64,000 bases of DNA from Mimachlamys varia (Eukaryota; Mollusca; Bivalvia; Pectinida; Pectinidae). Position numbers and translations under genes: made by a program. Below the pieces are notes generated by a model. The model saw only the letters and a program-made list of their open reading frames with translations. It was not told where the DNA came from and ran no database searches. How positions within the stretch are numbered: position 1 is the first letter of the stretch; every line of letters starts with the position of its first letter. The DNA is taken from NCBI GenBank assembly GCA_947623455.1, contig OX392534.1, positions 11,976,001-12,040,000 on the forward strand, in the 5' to 3' direction. This document shows, in pieces, positions 33,580 to 45,934 of the stretch.

Positions 33580-35570
33580 CATTATTATTAATCGAAAGAG
33601 GCATTTTTGTTGTTGATTAAGCTGTGGAGAACATTCAACGGGAAGTAACTCAAAGCAAAGTAAATAGCCAACGTCATGTATCAAGAGATGACTTAAAAAG
33701 TAATGTATATATATATATATTTTTTTTTTAATTATATTATTCAAAGTACATTGTATATAGGTAAAGCCTTTTTCTCAATCTCTTGGATGATTAATTTAAT
33801 CAATATATTTGAAATTAAATAATAATATACAGTATATAACAATTGTTTATCTTTGCTTTATGCAAACGATGCTGATAAATATTAAATGTATACTTGTATA
33901 TTTAGGCCTACAACAAATTCGTGTTTTTTTAGAACATGTATATATTTAACAATTTCAAATTAATCAACCATTAATTACACAATTTATATGGATGAGTCAA
34001 GCGACTCGGCGAAGCCAATCACTATCTTCAGCAGCTCTGCTTAGAGGGGGTCTCATCAATGTTATCATAACGCATCAGGCATGCTTCTTCCTGTGGTCTT
34101 CTTTTTTCAAGGTCATAGGCCTCCCTGACCTTTCATTAAACAGTCTTCAGAACAGAGGACTCAAATTCTTGTATTTCTTTGTGTTTTTCAACACATCAGA
34201 GAGGAGCGTGGGATTGCATCCATTATTATCTAATACTGGTATGTGTAATGCCATCCCATTCCTTATCTTATTATAACTGTGCATTAATTGTTTGAATTTG
34301 AATTTGTGTTTATTAAATATCTTAAAGAATCATTCAAGTTAAACACTTACTCTGCGCTGATCATAATTGTTCTATTCCCGTATTTCTACAGTTTGAAATC
34401 TCGAATGTTTTTCTTGTCTCGCTCTGCCCGATTTAGTTTCTTAAATATGCATTGTACCTGTATTGTCAATGTCAAACCCACCACACTTTACCCAACCTAT
34501 TCATTACAGGGTCATGTTTAAAATCGGAGTGTAAATGAACAACAATACACTACATACAGCATATGTGTGTCCCGCCTTATAATCCACATAACTTGACATG
34601 TAGAAACTACCTTCTTGTGAACAACGCTATATATAAACAGTGCTAGCCCTTTAACGGGTTGTCTTTATAATACTATAAGACTGTGTACTCGTACAAGCCA
34701 CAGGTATATAGTTATAATTATAATGTTAATGTATTTTCATATCATTGTTGGTGTACATGGAAAGCTAATTATCTACAGGATTGGTTCCACATATATAAAT
34801 TATATATATATTAATTTATTTCTGAATAATGTAAATTATGACCCATGGTGTGCAAGTTGGCAGTTATTAGTCTATATAATGTACAGTATTATACAGAGAC
34901 CCGGCCTAACCCGAAGTTAAGCAGCCTGCATACTGGACGGGGCTGAGGTTGATCTGTGATACACATTCAGATTTAAGCTTGCACTTATATATATTACCAA
35001 TACAAACCGGTTAACTCTAACGCTCCTTGTAAAATGTTTTACCTGGTCCCGGCCAATTAAAATCTGCTGCCAACATAGATTTACTGGCCAACAGTACTGC
35101 TTAACTAACAGTGGTACGGCAGACGTTATATAGTAAACAAACAGCACAAACTGATTTAAGACATATATAATTACCTCCAATATAGATGTCCTGGCCGTCA
35201 ATATTTACATTTTACAGTTCTGACCAATTTGTGTTCATTGTTCCGTAACAACGTCTCGCTCTTGTTAATGTCGTTATTGCCGAGTTGTTTATACTGTGGA
35301 TCAGTGTTTCTGTGTTAGAAATTGCATGTATACAGTTAAAAGTCATGTATTTTCAAATAGTGTATACTTAGTCTACACCAACGATTTACATATAGCACCA
35401 AAATATATTATACAATATTGACATTGGAGTTGAGTTTTGGATTAAGAACACATGCATAAATTTACTGTTTCTACATGTTTCTTCAGATTATTCTACACAA
35501 TACAATTAAAAAGTATTTATTTTGTTCTCCTACATTTACATAAGCAATCAAGAATAATATGCAATAACAA
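33580..35570. other. No confident gene
   Basis: AT-rich sequence including a TA microsatellite at about 33708-33722. A plus-strand frame at 33992-34276 (GLINVIITHQACFFLWSSFF) is hydrophobic and unsupported. A weak 5S-like phrase, CCCGAAGTTAAGCAGCCTGC, occurs at about 34908. Confidence 0.45.
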
Positions 35571-35577
35571 TATATTT

Positions 35578-35583
35578 TTTATT
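35578..35583 (-). promoter_or_regulatory. Candidate polyadenylation signal of the Kv gene
   Basis: TTTATT on the plus strand gives AATAAA on the minus strand, 219 bp beyond the channel's stop codon, and is the first such hexamer downstream. Confidence 0.4.
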
Positions 35584-35801
35584 AAATTAAATACATAATG
35601 CACAAATCATAAAAAGATCTTGCATGGTTCTTTACATGGAAGTCACAACCAAAAAAAAGTCATTCAACGGACCAATCAGCGTCCAGTAATGTTACAGGGA
35701 GTAGCACGTGCCGAAAAGAGTTGTTCTCCCTCGCAACCATATTGAACATTTCTAACATAACGAATACGACTGTTAATAAAGTAAAAAATAAATAAAACAC
35801 A

Positions 35802-37241
35802 TCACCCAATCCTTGTCTGCGCTTGTCTGTAGAAAGTATTGAAATTTGCCACTATAACCGGAACCGGAAGAGCTATAGACAAAATTCCACATATAACTGT
35901 CATGCTTCCCACTAGTTTACCAAATGTTCCACAAGGATACATGTCGCCATATCCCACCGTCGTCATGGATACAATGGACCACCAGAACGCATCAGGGATA
36001 CTCTTAAAATGTGTATTCGGCTGAGGCAGTTCCGCATAGAACATCGCACCGGAAGATATGATGATTCCGATACCGAGAAACAAGGCAAACATGACCAGCT
36101 CACTAATACTGGTCTGCATTGTCTTCCCGAGAATCTGAAGGCCTACCGAGTGTTTGCTGAGTTTGAGGATCCTGGATACTCGCAGCACTCGTAGCACCGA
36201 TAGGAAACCACTCTTAGATTGTCCGCATTCGTGGGTGATCAAAAACAACAGCATCGACAAATAAAATGGCATAATGGAGGCAAAATCTATCCAGTTCACA
36301 ATGTCTTTGAGGAAGCGTCTCTTAGAAGGACTTGCGAGCAGACGACACACAAGTTCTATTGAGAACCAACATATGCAAACTGCTTCTATTATAAACAGCG
36401 GATGCTCAAAGTTTGGTATTTTCCTGACATCCACACTGCTGCTATTGGCAGAACTATTCGCCATGATAGTCACACATTCCGAGCCATGAAAGTCCGGTAG
36501 CGTTTCTACACAGAAGGTGGTCACCGATACCAGTATCACAATAACGGAACAAATGGCTAAGATTCTGGCTGGCACGGAGCTGTCTGGGTACTCGAATAGC
36601 TCCCATACCTTCCGCTGAAACGGTTGTTTTGGTAACTCTGGAGATTCGTTGCTGCTGATTATGAAACCTTCCTCCCCTCTATACGTATTCAAGACAGATT
36701 TACCAAGTTCAAAAAACTGCAGTTCGCTGAGAAATATATCTGACGGGACCTCCATTGGACGCTTCAGCCTTCCCCCACTCTGATAAAAATACAGAATCGC
36801 TGGGAAGCTAGGTCGATGGCGATCAAAGAAAAATTCTTTTCGTTTTGAGTCCCAGTATTTCTTCCTTTTCGCAGGATTACCAAGCAATGTATGTGGAAGT
36901 CTATTAAGAGTACGAAGTTGGGTTTCGAACTTGAGTCCACTGATGTTGATTGTGATACGTCTGCATCCCTCTACGTCACATTCATGTCCATACGCTAAAA
37001 CTTCCTCGGAAACAAATGCATGCGGGTCCTGGACACTCTCATCATCCTCATCGTCGGACACGGCGCTGGATACGGCTTGGATTCGAGAGTGTGAAGTAAA
37101 AACATCCTTCCAATTGGAGTCGGTCGATGAGGACCGGAAGTGGGTCCTCTCGTGGTGATTGGAAGGCGGCTGTAGGTAGCCCCTTCCATCTGTAATCGTA
37201 TTTTGGTTGATGATATGCATGATATAGTATCTGAAGGTCAC
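35802..37241 (-). CDS. Voltage-gated potassium channel, Kv1/Shaker-like
   Basis: Pore-forming subunit of a plasma-membrane delayed-rectifier or A-type K+ channel, expected to assemble as a tetramer. The 479 residues show an acidic N-terminus (62-72), a T1 tetramerisation domain (about 95-187, with RPSFPAILYFYQSGG and LQFFELG), S1 (227-248), S2 (280-303), S3 (311-335), S4 (345-368), S5 (379-404), the selectivity filter TTVGYGD (427-433) and S6 with the PVP hinge (459-461) and NFNTFY. The T1 and S6 motifs place it nearest Kv1. Two features are unusual: the outermost S4 arginine (R1) is Ser348, and the C-terminal tail ends about eight residues after S6 and lacks the PDZ ligand of many Kv1 proteins. 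Sequons occur in the S1-S2 loop. The frame is intact in one exon. The start could be the ATG at 37241 or residue M8. Confidence 0.95.
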   Translation of the reverse strand: MTFRYYIMHIINQNTITDGRGYLQPPSNHHERTHFRSSSTDSNWKDVFTSHSRIQAVSSAVSDDEDDESVQDPHAFVSEEVLAYGHECDVEGCRRITINISGLKFETQLRTLNRLPHTLLGNPAKRKKYWDSKRKEFFFDRHRPSFPAILYFYQSGGRLKRPMEVPSDIFLSELQFFELGKSVLNTYRGEEGFIISSNESPELPKQPFQRKVWELFEYPDSSVPARILAICSVIVILVSVTTFCVETLPDFHGSECVTIMANSSANSSSVDVRKIPNFEHPLFIIEAVCICWFSIELVCRLLASPSKRRFLKDIVNWIDFASIMPFYLSMLLFLITHECGQSKSGFLSVLRVLRVSRILKLSKHSVGLQILGKTMQTSISELVMFALFLGIGIIISSGAMFYAELPQPNTHFKSIPDAFWWSIVSMTTVGYGDMYPCGTFGKLVGSMTVICGILSIALPVPVIVANFNTFYRQAQTRIG

Positions 37242-39854
37242 TTACTTTTAAAGACGATCATAATGCAATGTGACAATGTTCTGACTCCCATTGACTGATC
37301 AGATTTCCAGTATTCACCAGAATATCAACACTTGCTCACACATAGGCACCCCATCGCTCTATTTACTACGTTTGACATATTTCATATGTGTTGTCGCTGC
37401 CTTCCTTTGAACACTCAAGATTAAATCCATTGTAAAACTTTCAATTGTCACTGAGGCATTTAAATAGACGCCTTTTGTTAGTTTAAATCTGATCCTCAGA
37501 GGCGTACCGTTGCACGTAACGCTGTGGTGGCATTTACAGACTGAAAATTATCTGTCAACTTTGAACACTTGTTGATATTCAAATGCGTTTATCAGCACAG
37601 TATTTGCCATAACAGATATTTTGGTGACTTGAAGTCCGCAAGGAGGCGCCCTGGTCGGGACTTGCATGTCCGTATTCCCACTATTCCTTTTACCGAGTGC
37701 AACTTCGAAATAGCTTAACCCAGTGTATTGGCACGACTCCATTGAACTTTAATGGCATTGAAAGGAAGGTATAAATATACCCTACCTGTATTTGCGAAAG
37801 TGTGTAATAGCTCTACCGACTCGCTGACCCCGATCCGCTCATATAGGTGTAGCTTTAGTGAAAGACCCTGTGGTTTAAACCTTGGGGACATTTGAAGGTG
37901 TTCGCTTCTTGATACAACTATGTATAGGTACTTTATTGTCACAAGACTCGAGAAATTTGACGAGACCTCTCAGCTTTACAAATATTATTTTCTTCTGTTG
38001 TACGACTGGCTTACTTGCGTTTTGTTAACAGACGCTTTGGAATTGAAACATGGTAAAAGTCTTTACCTTGTTTCGCGGCTCGATGATAAACGATTATTGT
38101 AAATAACATTGTTCCGGGGCATGCTGGTTTAAATAATCACGTATATTATACATATATCACGCATAGTGTTATAGCCTGATAAATCCAAGTATCTCGGCAA
38201 ATCACTGATACACCTCAGGAATTTGTCGTCATAAAAGAGTTTAATTTCTCGCTTATGCAACAAAGAACTTTGGGCTGATATACGCTCGACGTTAATGGGC
38301 GTGTGACAAATCTCTAGACCTCCCATGGGTGAATACACATTATCATTAATAAATAGCGGAGTAAGGCACAATTAGGTGACCTCTCTATCCACATACAATT
38401 GTTAATCATGTTATCATCAGGACACTTTGAACCAATATATGCAAATAGAAACATTTTCGGACTTTATGTCTTTTAAAAGAATGAAGATATCTCACTTCTA
38501 CAGAAACATGATCCTTCGGCTATAATTGTTCTTATTTGATTAACATGGTAAAGGATAATATTGGTTGAGTACCTTATTTACGAAGGGATATATCCATAAT
38601 AGAATAATTGTAGAATTATATTTTTTCTTTGATTATTTACTTATACATTTGTAAATAAATAAATAATATCAAATGCATGCGCGAAATTGTAATTATTAAT
38701 GTTATGCATTCGATTACGTTATAATTACTTTCTGAAAACCCTTTTAATTAAAGTGATTCCTTAATTATTCGCGACTTTTGGTGATAAATGCATTATTTGC
38801 ATTTTGGGGGGAAAGGGAGTCCATAGCAGAGCAAAACATGCGAATAGATTAGTAGATAGGTAATATCTAGTCCATGGATGATGTATATCCTGTCGAATAA
38901 TAACATAATAACGGTGACCAGTCTCAAATATAAAACCATAATACGCAACTGACCGGCAAATAATCTCATTTCGCACGATCACAGAATGGACCTTCATGAC
39001 CAATGAGGAGTTTAGGACCAATAGATATTTGAATTGATGCTTTCAGAAAATCAGTTTTTGGTAAGATCGGTTTTTTTTTCAATCTCTCTGTGATATGATA
39101 TTGGCATTTTTTACTGGCATGTAAAGGAACTGTTTTATGTGTGCAGTACACTCGCACATCATTGTGCACTGTTATAAACTTTAAGTATCATCGCAACAAG
39201 AGCGAAAAAGCGCGTGACCTAATATCTTCATTAGGAAATGAAGTGATCAAACATTACAAGTTCCATTGAGGCGTAGCGAAGGCTAGTTTTATTATAACTT
39301 TACCTTTTACCGAACATAATGAAAAACATATATCAACTTTAATGTTTATAATTAATTTCAAATATCTAGTCTACACTGACATTCACGCGATAACCATTTT
39401 TATGCAAGCTAGAGTTATCATATCATACACGTTACTGTACTTGAGCACGCTCCAGCGTTCTATGGCATTGACAATAAACGTGGAGGGAGCTATGCAAATT
39501 ATCTTATTTGAAATGCAATTGTGACGTCTTTAACAATAGACATTGGCGGAGTTAACCACGGTTTGATTAAATTCCATGTTATATTTATTTACCCTTTCTC
39601 ACGCTTATAAAATGTTTGAAATCTACATGTATGTCTGTAGATTGGACAATAATGAGCACAATAGTTATAAAATATTCATAGAAAATGCTGTTAATGTAAG
39701 GATTAACCTTCTATTTTTTGTAGTTCATGAGATTACAAATCCAGTGTAGCAGTCAGTTAATTATTGGTTAACATTTCGTCGTTTACGTAATTCACGCCTG
39801 CTCCATAAAAAGCAGATAATTCCGAAGCGTCAACACAACCCTAAGATTTATACT
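37242..39854. other. No gene recognised; presumed upstream region of the Kv gene
   Basis: Sequence 5' of the channel gene with short frames only. No TATA box or upstream exon can be assigned with confidence; a TTCAG just inside the 5' end of the frame (near 37225) could be an acceptor for a 5' UTR exon. Confidence 0.45.
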
Positions 39855-39955
39855 GAGACCCATGGAAAAGTACCAGAGAACAAGACCAGGTGTTCCGGAA
39901 AAATAAACGTTTTCCGCTTCATCTACGGCATCTGCACCGTAAATCCTTGCGTCCT
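39855..39955 (-). mobile_element. RT-element tail fragment (copy 7)
   Basis: Short reverse-orientation fragment: GACCAGGTGTTCCGGAAAAA followed by CGTTTTCCGCTTCATCTACG, matching the family at its CTTCCGGAACACCTGG block. Confidence 0.7.
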
Positions 39956-40808
39956 TCCTGTGTCACCTCCTATGACCCTCAATGTAACCACAATGTAGCT
40001 TTGATCCAAACATTACTGTTTTTTTAAGACAATTTTTAATAAGGTTATCGGTTATTACGACATTCGGGAATCGTATTATTATAAACATATTACTCCTGCA
40101 ATAACGCGAATGAAGAGGTAAGGAGCGTGGATCAGTATACAATGTAGTTAATATTTGTTCATGAAGACGATAGTTGGGAAGCGTATGCGTCTAAAGCTCT
40201 GCATGCTTTTTTCATCACTACATTTTATGAGACGTTGTATACGAAATGAAAGAGATACATCGTGTTGAATCTATAACTAACTTTAATCCGATCTTAAGAT
40301 ATCTAAAATGTGTTGAAGAAATATTTCCCCTAAAAGCGGAACATAGAGACAGTTTACAAAACAGAAATACACTCGGTATACTTTTGAAAAAACAATCGGA
40401 CATTCTACCATTTGGATTAAACCAGGACAGCATCTCATTTACAAACAGATTAATGTATTTTAAAAGTTTGGTGTCAGATATCATCTGGACGACGCCGTAA
40501 ATGTAATAGCCGCGGGATGTCCATTTAGTTCACAATGACACTAACCGAAATCAATCAGCATTTGTTAACTGTTGATGATCGATACTTCATGGCCTGGAGA
40601 TAAACACCTCCGATTCTCGACTAGCACGGTTTTTATTATTGTTAACACAGCAACAACAACTATAGGTGATGAAACAGGTGTTGAGGTCAGGGCTGAGAGC
40701 GTAAACAATAACACCGTAACCCGTGAACGCCTACAATATCAATATGTGTGATGGATTGCAGATGCTTAACTTTCTGTCAGTAAATTATAAGTACATATGT
40801 GTGAAATC
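39956..40808. other. No gene recognised
   Basis: AT-rich. The two strands carry mirror-image short frames at 40218-40500 with no domain support. Confidence 0.5.
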
Positions 40809-40993
40809 GGCCTCCCATTACAGTAATGGAATGGAAGTATACCAACGATATTTCTCAACTATTTGTAAACAATGCACATAACTTACTGGTTGCGAGTCTG
40901 TCGTGCGATTCTCAGACGAAACATGTGCATTGTTTACAAATAGTTGAGAAATAACTTTGGAATACTTCCATTACATTCTGTAATTGGCCGCGG
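40809..40993. repeat. 185-bp foldback element
   Basis: Arms of about 75 bp: TTTCTCAACTATTTGTAAAC followed by AATGCACAT pairs with ATGTGCATT and GTTTACAAATAGTTGAGAAA; outer parts GGAATGGAAGTAT and ATACTTCCATTAC also pair. The loop is about 40 nt. Confidence 0.9.
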
Positions 40994-40999
40994 CTCCAT

Positions 41000-42390
41000 A
41001 TATATAAACATTTTTTATATACTGACAGTAACTGTGGATGAATAGCAGTCGGTTGTTTAAAATCCTATATATGTGTGTGGCCTGAATGTGTATGTTTAAA
41101 TTTCAGTAATATACACATGTATACACATATACGAACATATTTAACATCGCGTTGCTGTGCATAATTACATTTGTTGTATGACATTTAAAATATTCAATAA
41201 TGCAATTTAAAATGCATTTTTGTGTGCGCTAAAAGATGAACCTAACAAACACATCTTAAAATTAGTAATAGATGCAATATGCCGAAAATATGAATAACAC
41301 CTATAAGATTCATGATTTTTCCACAAAGTACTATATTTTATTGCACAGTGCATTCACATTTATCTTGTTTAATAAAATCTCAGAAAAAAAATTTGCAATG
41401 AATCTATTATTTGATAATCTGGCATCTGAATATGCTTTTAAATTTTAAAATATTGTAATTGAATGAGGTTTATCGAAAAGCTAGTGGGGTGCATCTTTCG
41501 ACAAAGTAATTTCGAAAGTATTGGACCATAGCTGGGGTCTATATGTGTAAAATCCTGGATAAATTAAGGTGTATCGGCGCAAATCGAGCATCATGTTTAC
41601 AAGCCTGTTAATCACTACTTCGGAAAATTTAACCGAGTAAATCTATCAGTTGTTGGTAGGTATATATATCATGGCTAACCATGCTGTTATACTCACAAGT
41701 GTCTATAGGATGCCACAGGGAAATTGTTAGATTGGATAGGGCATAGGGCACATTGATTCGGTTTTTACCTTGAAATATAAATGGCGGCTGCAATAGGTAT
41801 TACACAATTATGCATATCATGAGGTATTTCATTTATAAAAAAAGGTTTCTATCGGATATAATTTAGAACAAGGTGGGGAAAATGATTTCAAAAAAAATTT
41901 AAAACGGGTCGTTGTTGTGTCAGAAATATGCATTTTTATCTCAAATTAAGCAGTTAAACTTCTTTCCCTTAACATTGCCTTCTTGATGTATTCTGAAGTA
42001 CTACAATAGATAGTCTTTATTTATAGAACGGAACATTTGTAATGATTGAAATACTTCTTTATTTAGTACTTCCCTATATGATATATATGTGTGGTGCTAT
42101 TAGCAACCACCATTACAAAAATGTAGCATTTCAAGGAAATAAAATAAGCAACGTATTTACTTTTATAGAGCCATATCCGATCAAACGAATTACCCTGCCA
42201 TATGCTATTGACACTTATGAGCATTACGGAATGGCTGTTTTATGATCCGATTCAGGTAATTGTTTCTCCATTAAAAAAAAACACATTTTCCCGAATGTTT
42301 GCCAAAAATACCAACCGACTTAGCAAATTACATATCAAAAGCAAAGTCCATGGTTAACCATGGTTTATATCACTGATCAAGTTACTGCTG
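41000..42390. other. No gene recognised
   Basis: AT-rich sequence with no supported frame, tandem array or recognised family. Confidence 0.5.
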
Positions 42391-42394
42391 TTAA

Positions 42395-43989
42395 GGACTA
42401 GGTACAGCCATATTGGTTGTTACCTGGATGAAAATGGTAATGTTGAGATTTTAATGTTTCCTTCCAATACATGGCATAAGCTTTATCCCATTATGTTAAA
42501 TATTGATATAAAATGCAATTAAGCCCCCCAAATTAAAAAAATCTGTACTTAGGAAAAAAATATTCAGTAAATAATATCGAAATGGGAGTGCACAAATATG
42601 TTTCATATAGTTACTTGAAACATTTCAAAAAAATAATACAAAGTTACTGCAATGTTCATAGAATGATAACCCAGTGTTAAAATTTCTATTTTGTTCTGTA
42701 AATCAGAGTATCAGGGAGAAATACACAGGTACCCCCTCTAAAAAATGTCGTCCATTGCATGCTGTTTTCAGTTCAGGTAAAAGTAGTTACCTGTATCTCG
42801 TGGGGGCAATATAGGGGCATTATTTTATATTGAATAGGTCATTTGTCATGTAAATGTAAGTTTCGTGTCAAAAAAGGTATAAAATTGAAATAATAACACC
42901 GACATAACGTAATTTACATTTACGATACGGTTACCTAATTACTAATTAAGTTTGAGAAATGTATTTTGATACCATTGTGCCTCAACTGCCACACATGTTT
43001 ACGATGGCAACAATTTACGCTAGCGATGTTTGACAGGTGCGAAGCCGAGAACGAATCGGTATAATCAGTGAGTTAATACTGTCCGATCCATGCGGAAGTG
43101 TATAATATATACGAATTCCATCAGAATTTATACAACACAAATTAAACTTTGTTGACAATTCTTTCAAAATCATTAAATTACCTAAAAAACACTGCCGGAA
43201 GTGCCGAACAACATCTTTTCACGTGCTATACATTCGCCCAAAATTGGAAAACTGGCAATCGCTAAAAACAATTCATCGTGATAGGAACGGGCAGTTTTTG
43301 CTTTGTGACGATATACCAAGTAGCATTTACCTTTAATGCATGCTTGAATCCAATTTAATTGTTAATTTTATCGATGTTTCACCATGGCTCTAAGTAAGGC
43401 GTATGAATATCTAAAACAGTAAATAGTTGAAAATGGAGGGCATAGGATAATTTTTCGCTACATGCTACGGGAAGATGTTGATTTAAGAGATCTGATATAA
43501 TGTCATAACTCGTCATACCGCAGACGGTAAGATTTTTGTTTTGGCTATGCGGCGTGCCACATAAATTTGCCGATCGGCGATGGAAATTTTTAAAATTTGA
43601 TCCAGATGAAATCGGTGTCCTGAATGTACGTAAATTGCCATTCATGTGACGAGTACGTTCTCTTATTCTGCGGTTTTCAATTGAAAGAGAGATTTATTCA
43701 AAAATCGAAGGCTCGTCTATCATTCTGTGTATATTAAAGTAACAAAAAATGATATTCATTGTTTTTATTATCTTTCGCAGTATTCTGCAAACGTGCACGC
43801 GTTTTTAGACATATAACATCAAATATCAGAAAAACCACCAAACGTACCAAAATATGGTTGAAATTATCGATTCTCCATCACAAAATGTACTTTGTGGTCT
43901 ATTTTGGTCATGCATTTTGCAGTATTTAATAAAATAACAAGTTTTGGTAAAAACACCTCCGCCATATTGAATTGTCCTGTACCTAGTCC
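42395..43989. mobile_element. 1.6-kb TTAA-flanked TIR element
   Basis: Bounded by TTAA at 42391-42394 and 43990-43993. The 13-bp terminal inverted repeat is perfect, GGACTAGGTACAG on the left and CTGTACCTAGTCC on the right, and the next bases (CCATATT / ATATGG) are related. The interior is AT-rich and has no transposase; an 88-codon minus-strand frame at 43379-43645 has no domain. TTAA duplications fit piggyBac or Kolobok; the TIR differs from family A. Confidence 0.88.
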
Positions 43990-43994
43990 TTAAA

Positions 43995-44384
43995 TTGCCC
44001 CGAAGTAGGGATTAATACGCTTGTAAAACTATCACCCGATAAAAACTACATGTACATATATATACCCTTTAAATAACAATTATACTAGTTCTCTCATAGT
44101 TCCAGTAGGTACATTTTGTAAATGCATATTTTATAGCACGTACATGTACTTCATGTATTATTATATTAAGAGACATAACCAAGTATTCAACATTTGTTTA
44201 TATTGTGATGCATGCTACATTTGTATATAGTACATACAAATATCAGTTAGACAATGCATGTATTTATAACAATTCTGATGCCCTTTTGCAGATCTTGTGT
44301 CGTCATTTTAAATATTTTAAGATATTTCGTCTAAACATAATTCAAGTGCATTATATCATAAAGATTCCCTTCCCGAGAGATAGG
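43995..44384. other. No gene recognised
   Basis: AT-rich spacer between two mobile elements. Confidence 0.5.
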
Positions 44385-44670
44385 TAAATTATATGTCTAT
44401 AAGAAGACTCCAGTAGAAGTTTTTAAATATGCTCATTCTTATGCCATGTTGATAATTATATAGGTACTACAGTTCTCACTTTGAGGACATGGCATTTACT
44501 TGGATGTGACAGCTTCACATGGGAGACGTGTATCCTTCTGAAACACATGGTCTTATCATCTTGTTCTTTTTCAATGTTGTCAGTGTAAATCTTTCCTTTG
44601 TTCATATTTTGTCCTTGTTTAATCGATTTGGGTTCGGATATTAGTTTTGTAGACACTTTGGCTCTCGGTT
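44385..44670 (+). mobile_element. RT-element 3' tail (copy 8)
   Basis: Diverged copy: AATATGCTCATTCTTATGCC, TTCTCACTTTGAGGACATGG, TTACTTGGATGTGACAGC and GATTTGGGTTCGGATATTAG match the order of blocks in the other tails. Confidence 0.7.
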
Positions 44671-44864
44671 TTTCGTGTTAATATTTATGACGCCACTAGT
44701 TAAATAATACGGATCCTGACCTTACCTTTGTCAACGGCATTTTATTGTTGATCAAGTACATACATTTTCTATATGGTCACGAAGGTTAACCATTACAAAA
44801 TAGTCTATGAAATCATCACGTTTATCGTATAGCTTAGTAGTAAGCTGTCCATGTTGGTCGTACT

Positions 44865-45060
44865 TTAAGTAGAGATCGAGGTAAGCAGCTGATGTAAAAG
44901 AGTCTGTAGTGTTTAAGCAGAGATCGAGGTAAGCAGCTGATGTAGAAGGGTATGTTGTGTCTAAGTAGAGATCGAGGTAAGCAGCTGATGTAGAAGGGTC
45001 TGTTGTGTTTTAGTAGAGATCGAGGTAAGCAGCTGATGTAGAAGAGTCTTCTGTGTCTTT
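44865..45060. repeat. 48-bp tandem repeat, four copies
   Basis: GAGATCGAGGTAAGCAGCTG starts at 44872, 44920, 44968 and 45016, an exact 48-bp step. Copies differ by a few substitutions. Each carries GAGGTAAG, a perfect splice-donor core on the plus strand. The period is divisible by three but no long frame crosses it. Confidence 0.95.
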
Positions 45061-45934
45061 TATTGAGAGGCCACGCTTATTTACTAAAAGACCTAATGAG
45101 TACAAGTTGTTTGACATCACCGTTGCTGAATCATTTATCTATAAACTATTCAACTAAACAATTGTGTAATAATAACCAGTGTGCGTGGAAGAGGGTTTTT
45201 AAACGCATTCACCAGATCAATTAATAGTTAGGCACTATTAATCCAGAAATAAAGAACATCACAGTTATTGCACTGCAAACGTGAGTGTGCTGCAGGAGTT
45301 AAACCTATCGTCCAGGTCAAACTTTCATAGCATCATCTAATCCAGAGTATAAACACAATAGTCAAGTCAGCACGAAAGTATGCGGTGGCTATGTGCAAGA
45401 CTATTGCAAGACTAGTATTAATGATGACAAAATCACACTTAGGTAGTTTAGAAACATTTTTAAAGTTTATTTTTAAAGTTTTTATTTTAATGCGGTGAAC
45501 ATGTTGATTTAACAAATATTTTTCCAGCATAATTTATAAATCTCGCTAGGCAAGTCTGACAAATAGTACACTGTAGTTGTTTTTATGTCATTTCAAAGTA
45601 AATTGTCTAAACTTATAATGTATGAACTAAAGAGTATTTATTGGTCCCATAGTCATTCATTTCTATTTAGAGGAACTGATAATTATGGTGGATATAACAA
45701 TAAGCTGATCAAGCGTGTGCTCATTAAATAATAAAACTGTGGTAAGACATTTTTCTTGAGTGCTGGCCGAATGATATACAATCCCTGTCAGATATTGTCG
45801 TAAGAAAGACAACTCTTGCTACTAAAATCTACTTCTTACATCGACTTGATAACTGACCACTAGTAATATTTCATTTCTGTATAACACGTACACGTCCTTT
45901 ATACTTTGTCCGCGATACGTAAACGCTGAATGGC
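45061..45934 (-). other. Probable 3' UTR and flank of the CCP-TM gene
   Basis: Downstream (minus-strand sense) of the stop codon at 45935. A polyadenylation signal AATAAA on the minus strand lies at 45637-45642, about 295 bp after the stop. A small MITE end, AAGAAAGACAACTCTTGC, lies near 45803. No coding sequence. Confidence 0.45.

Noticed and set aside
34890..34935. Second 5S-like segment (GAAGTTAAGCAGC)
   Set aside because: Only box A-like bases match; the box C region is too diverged to support a call.
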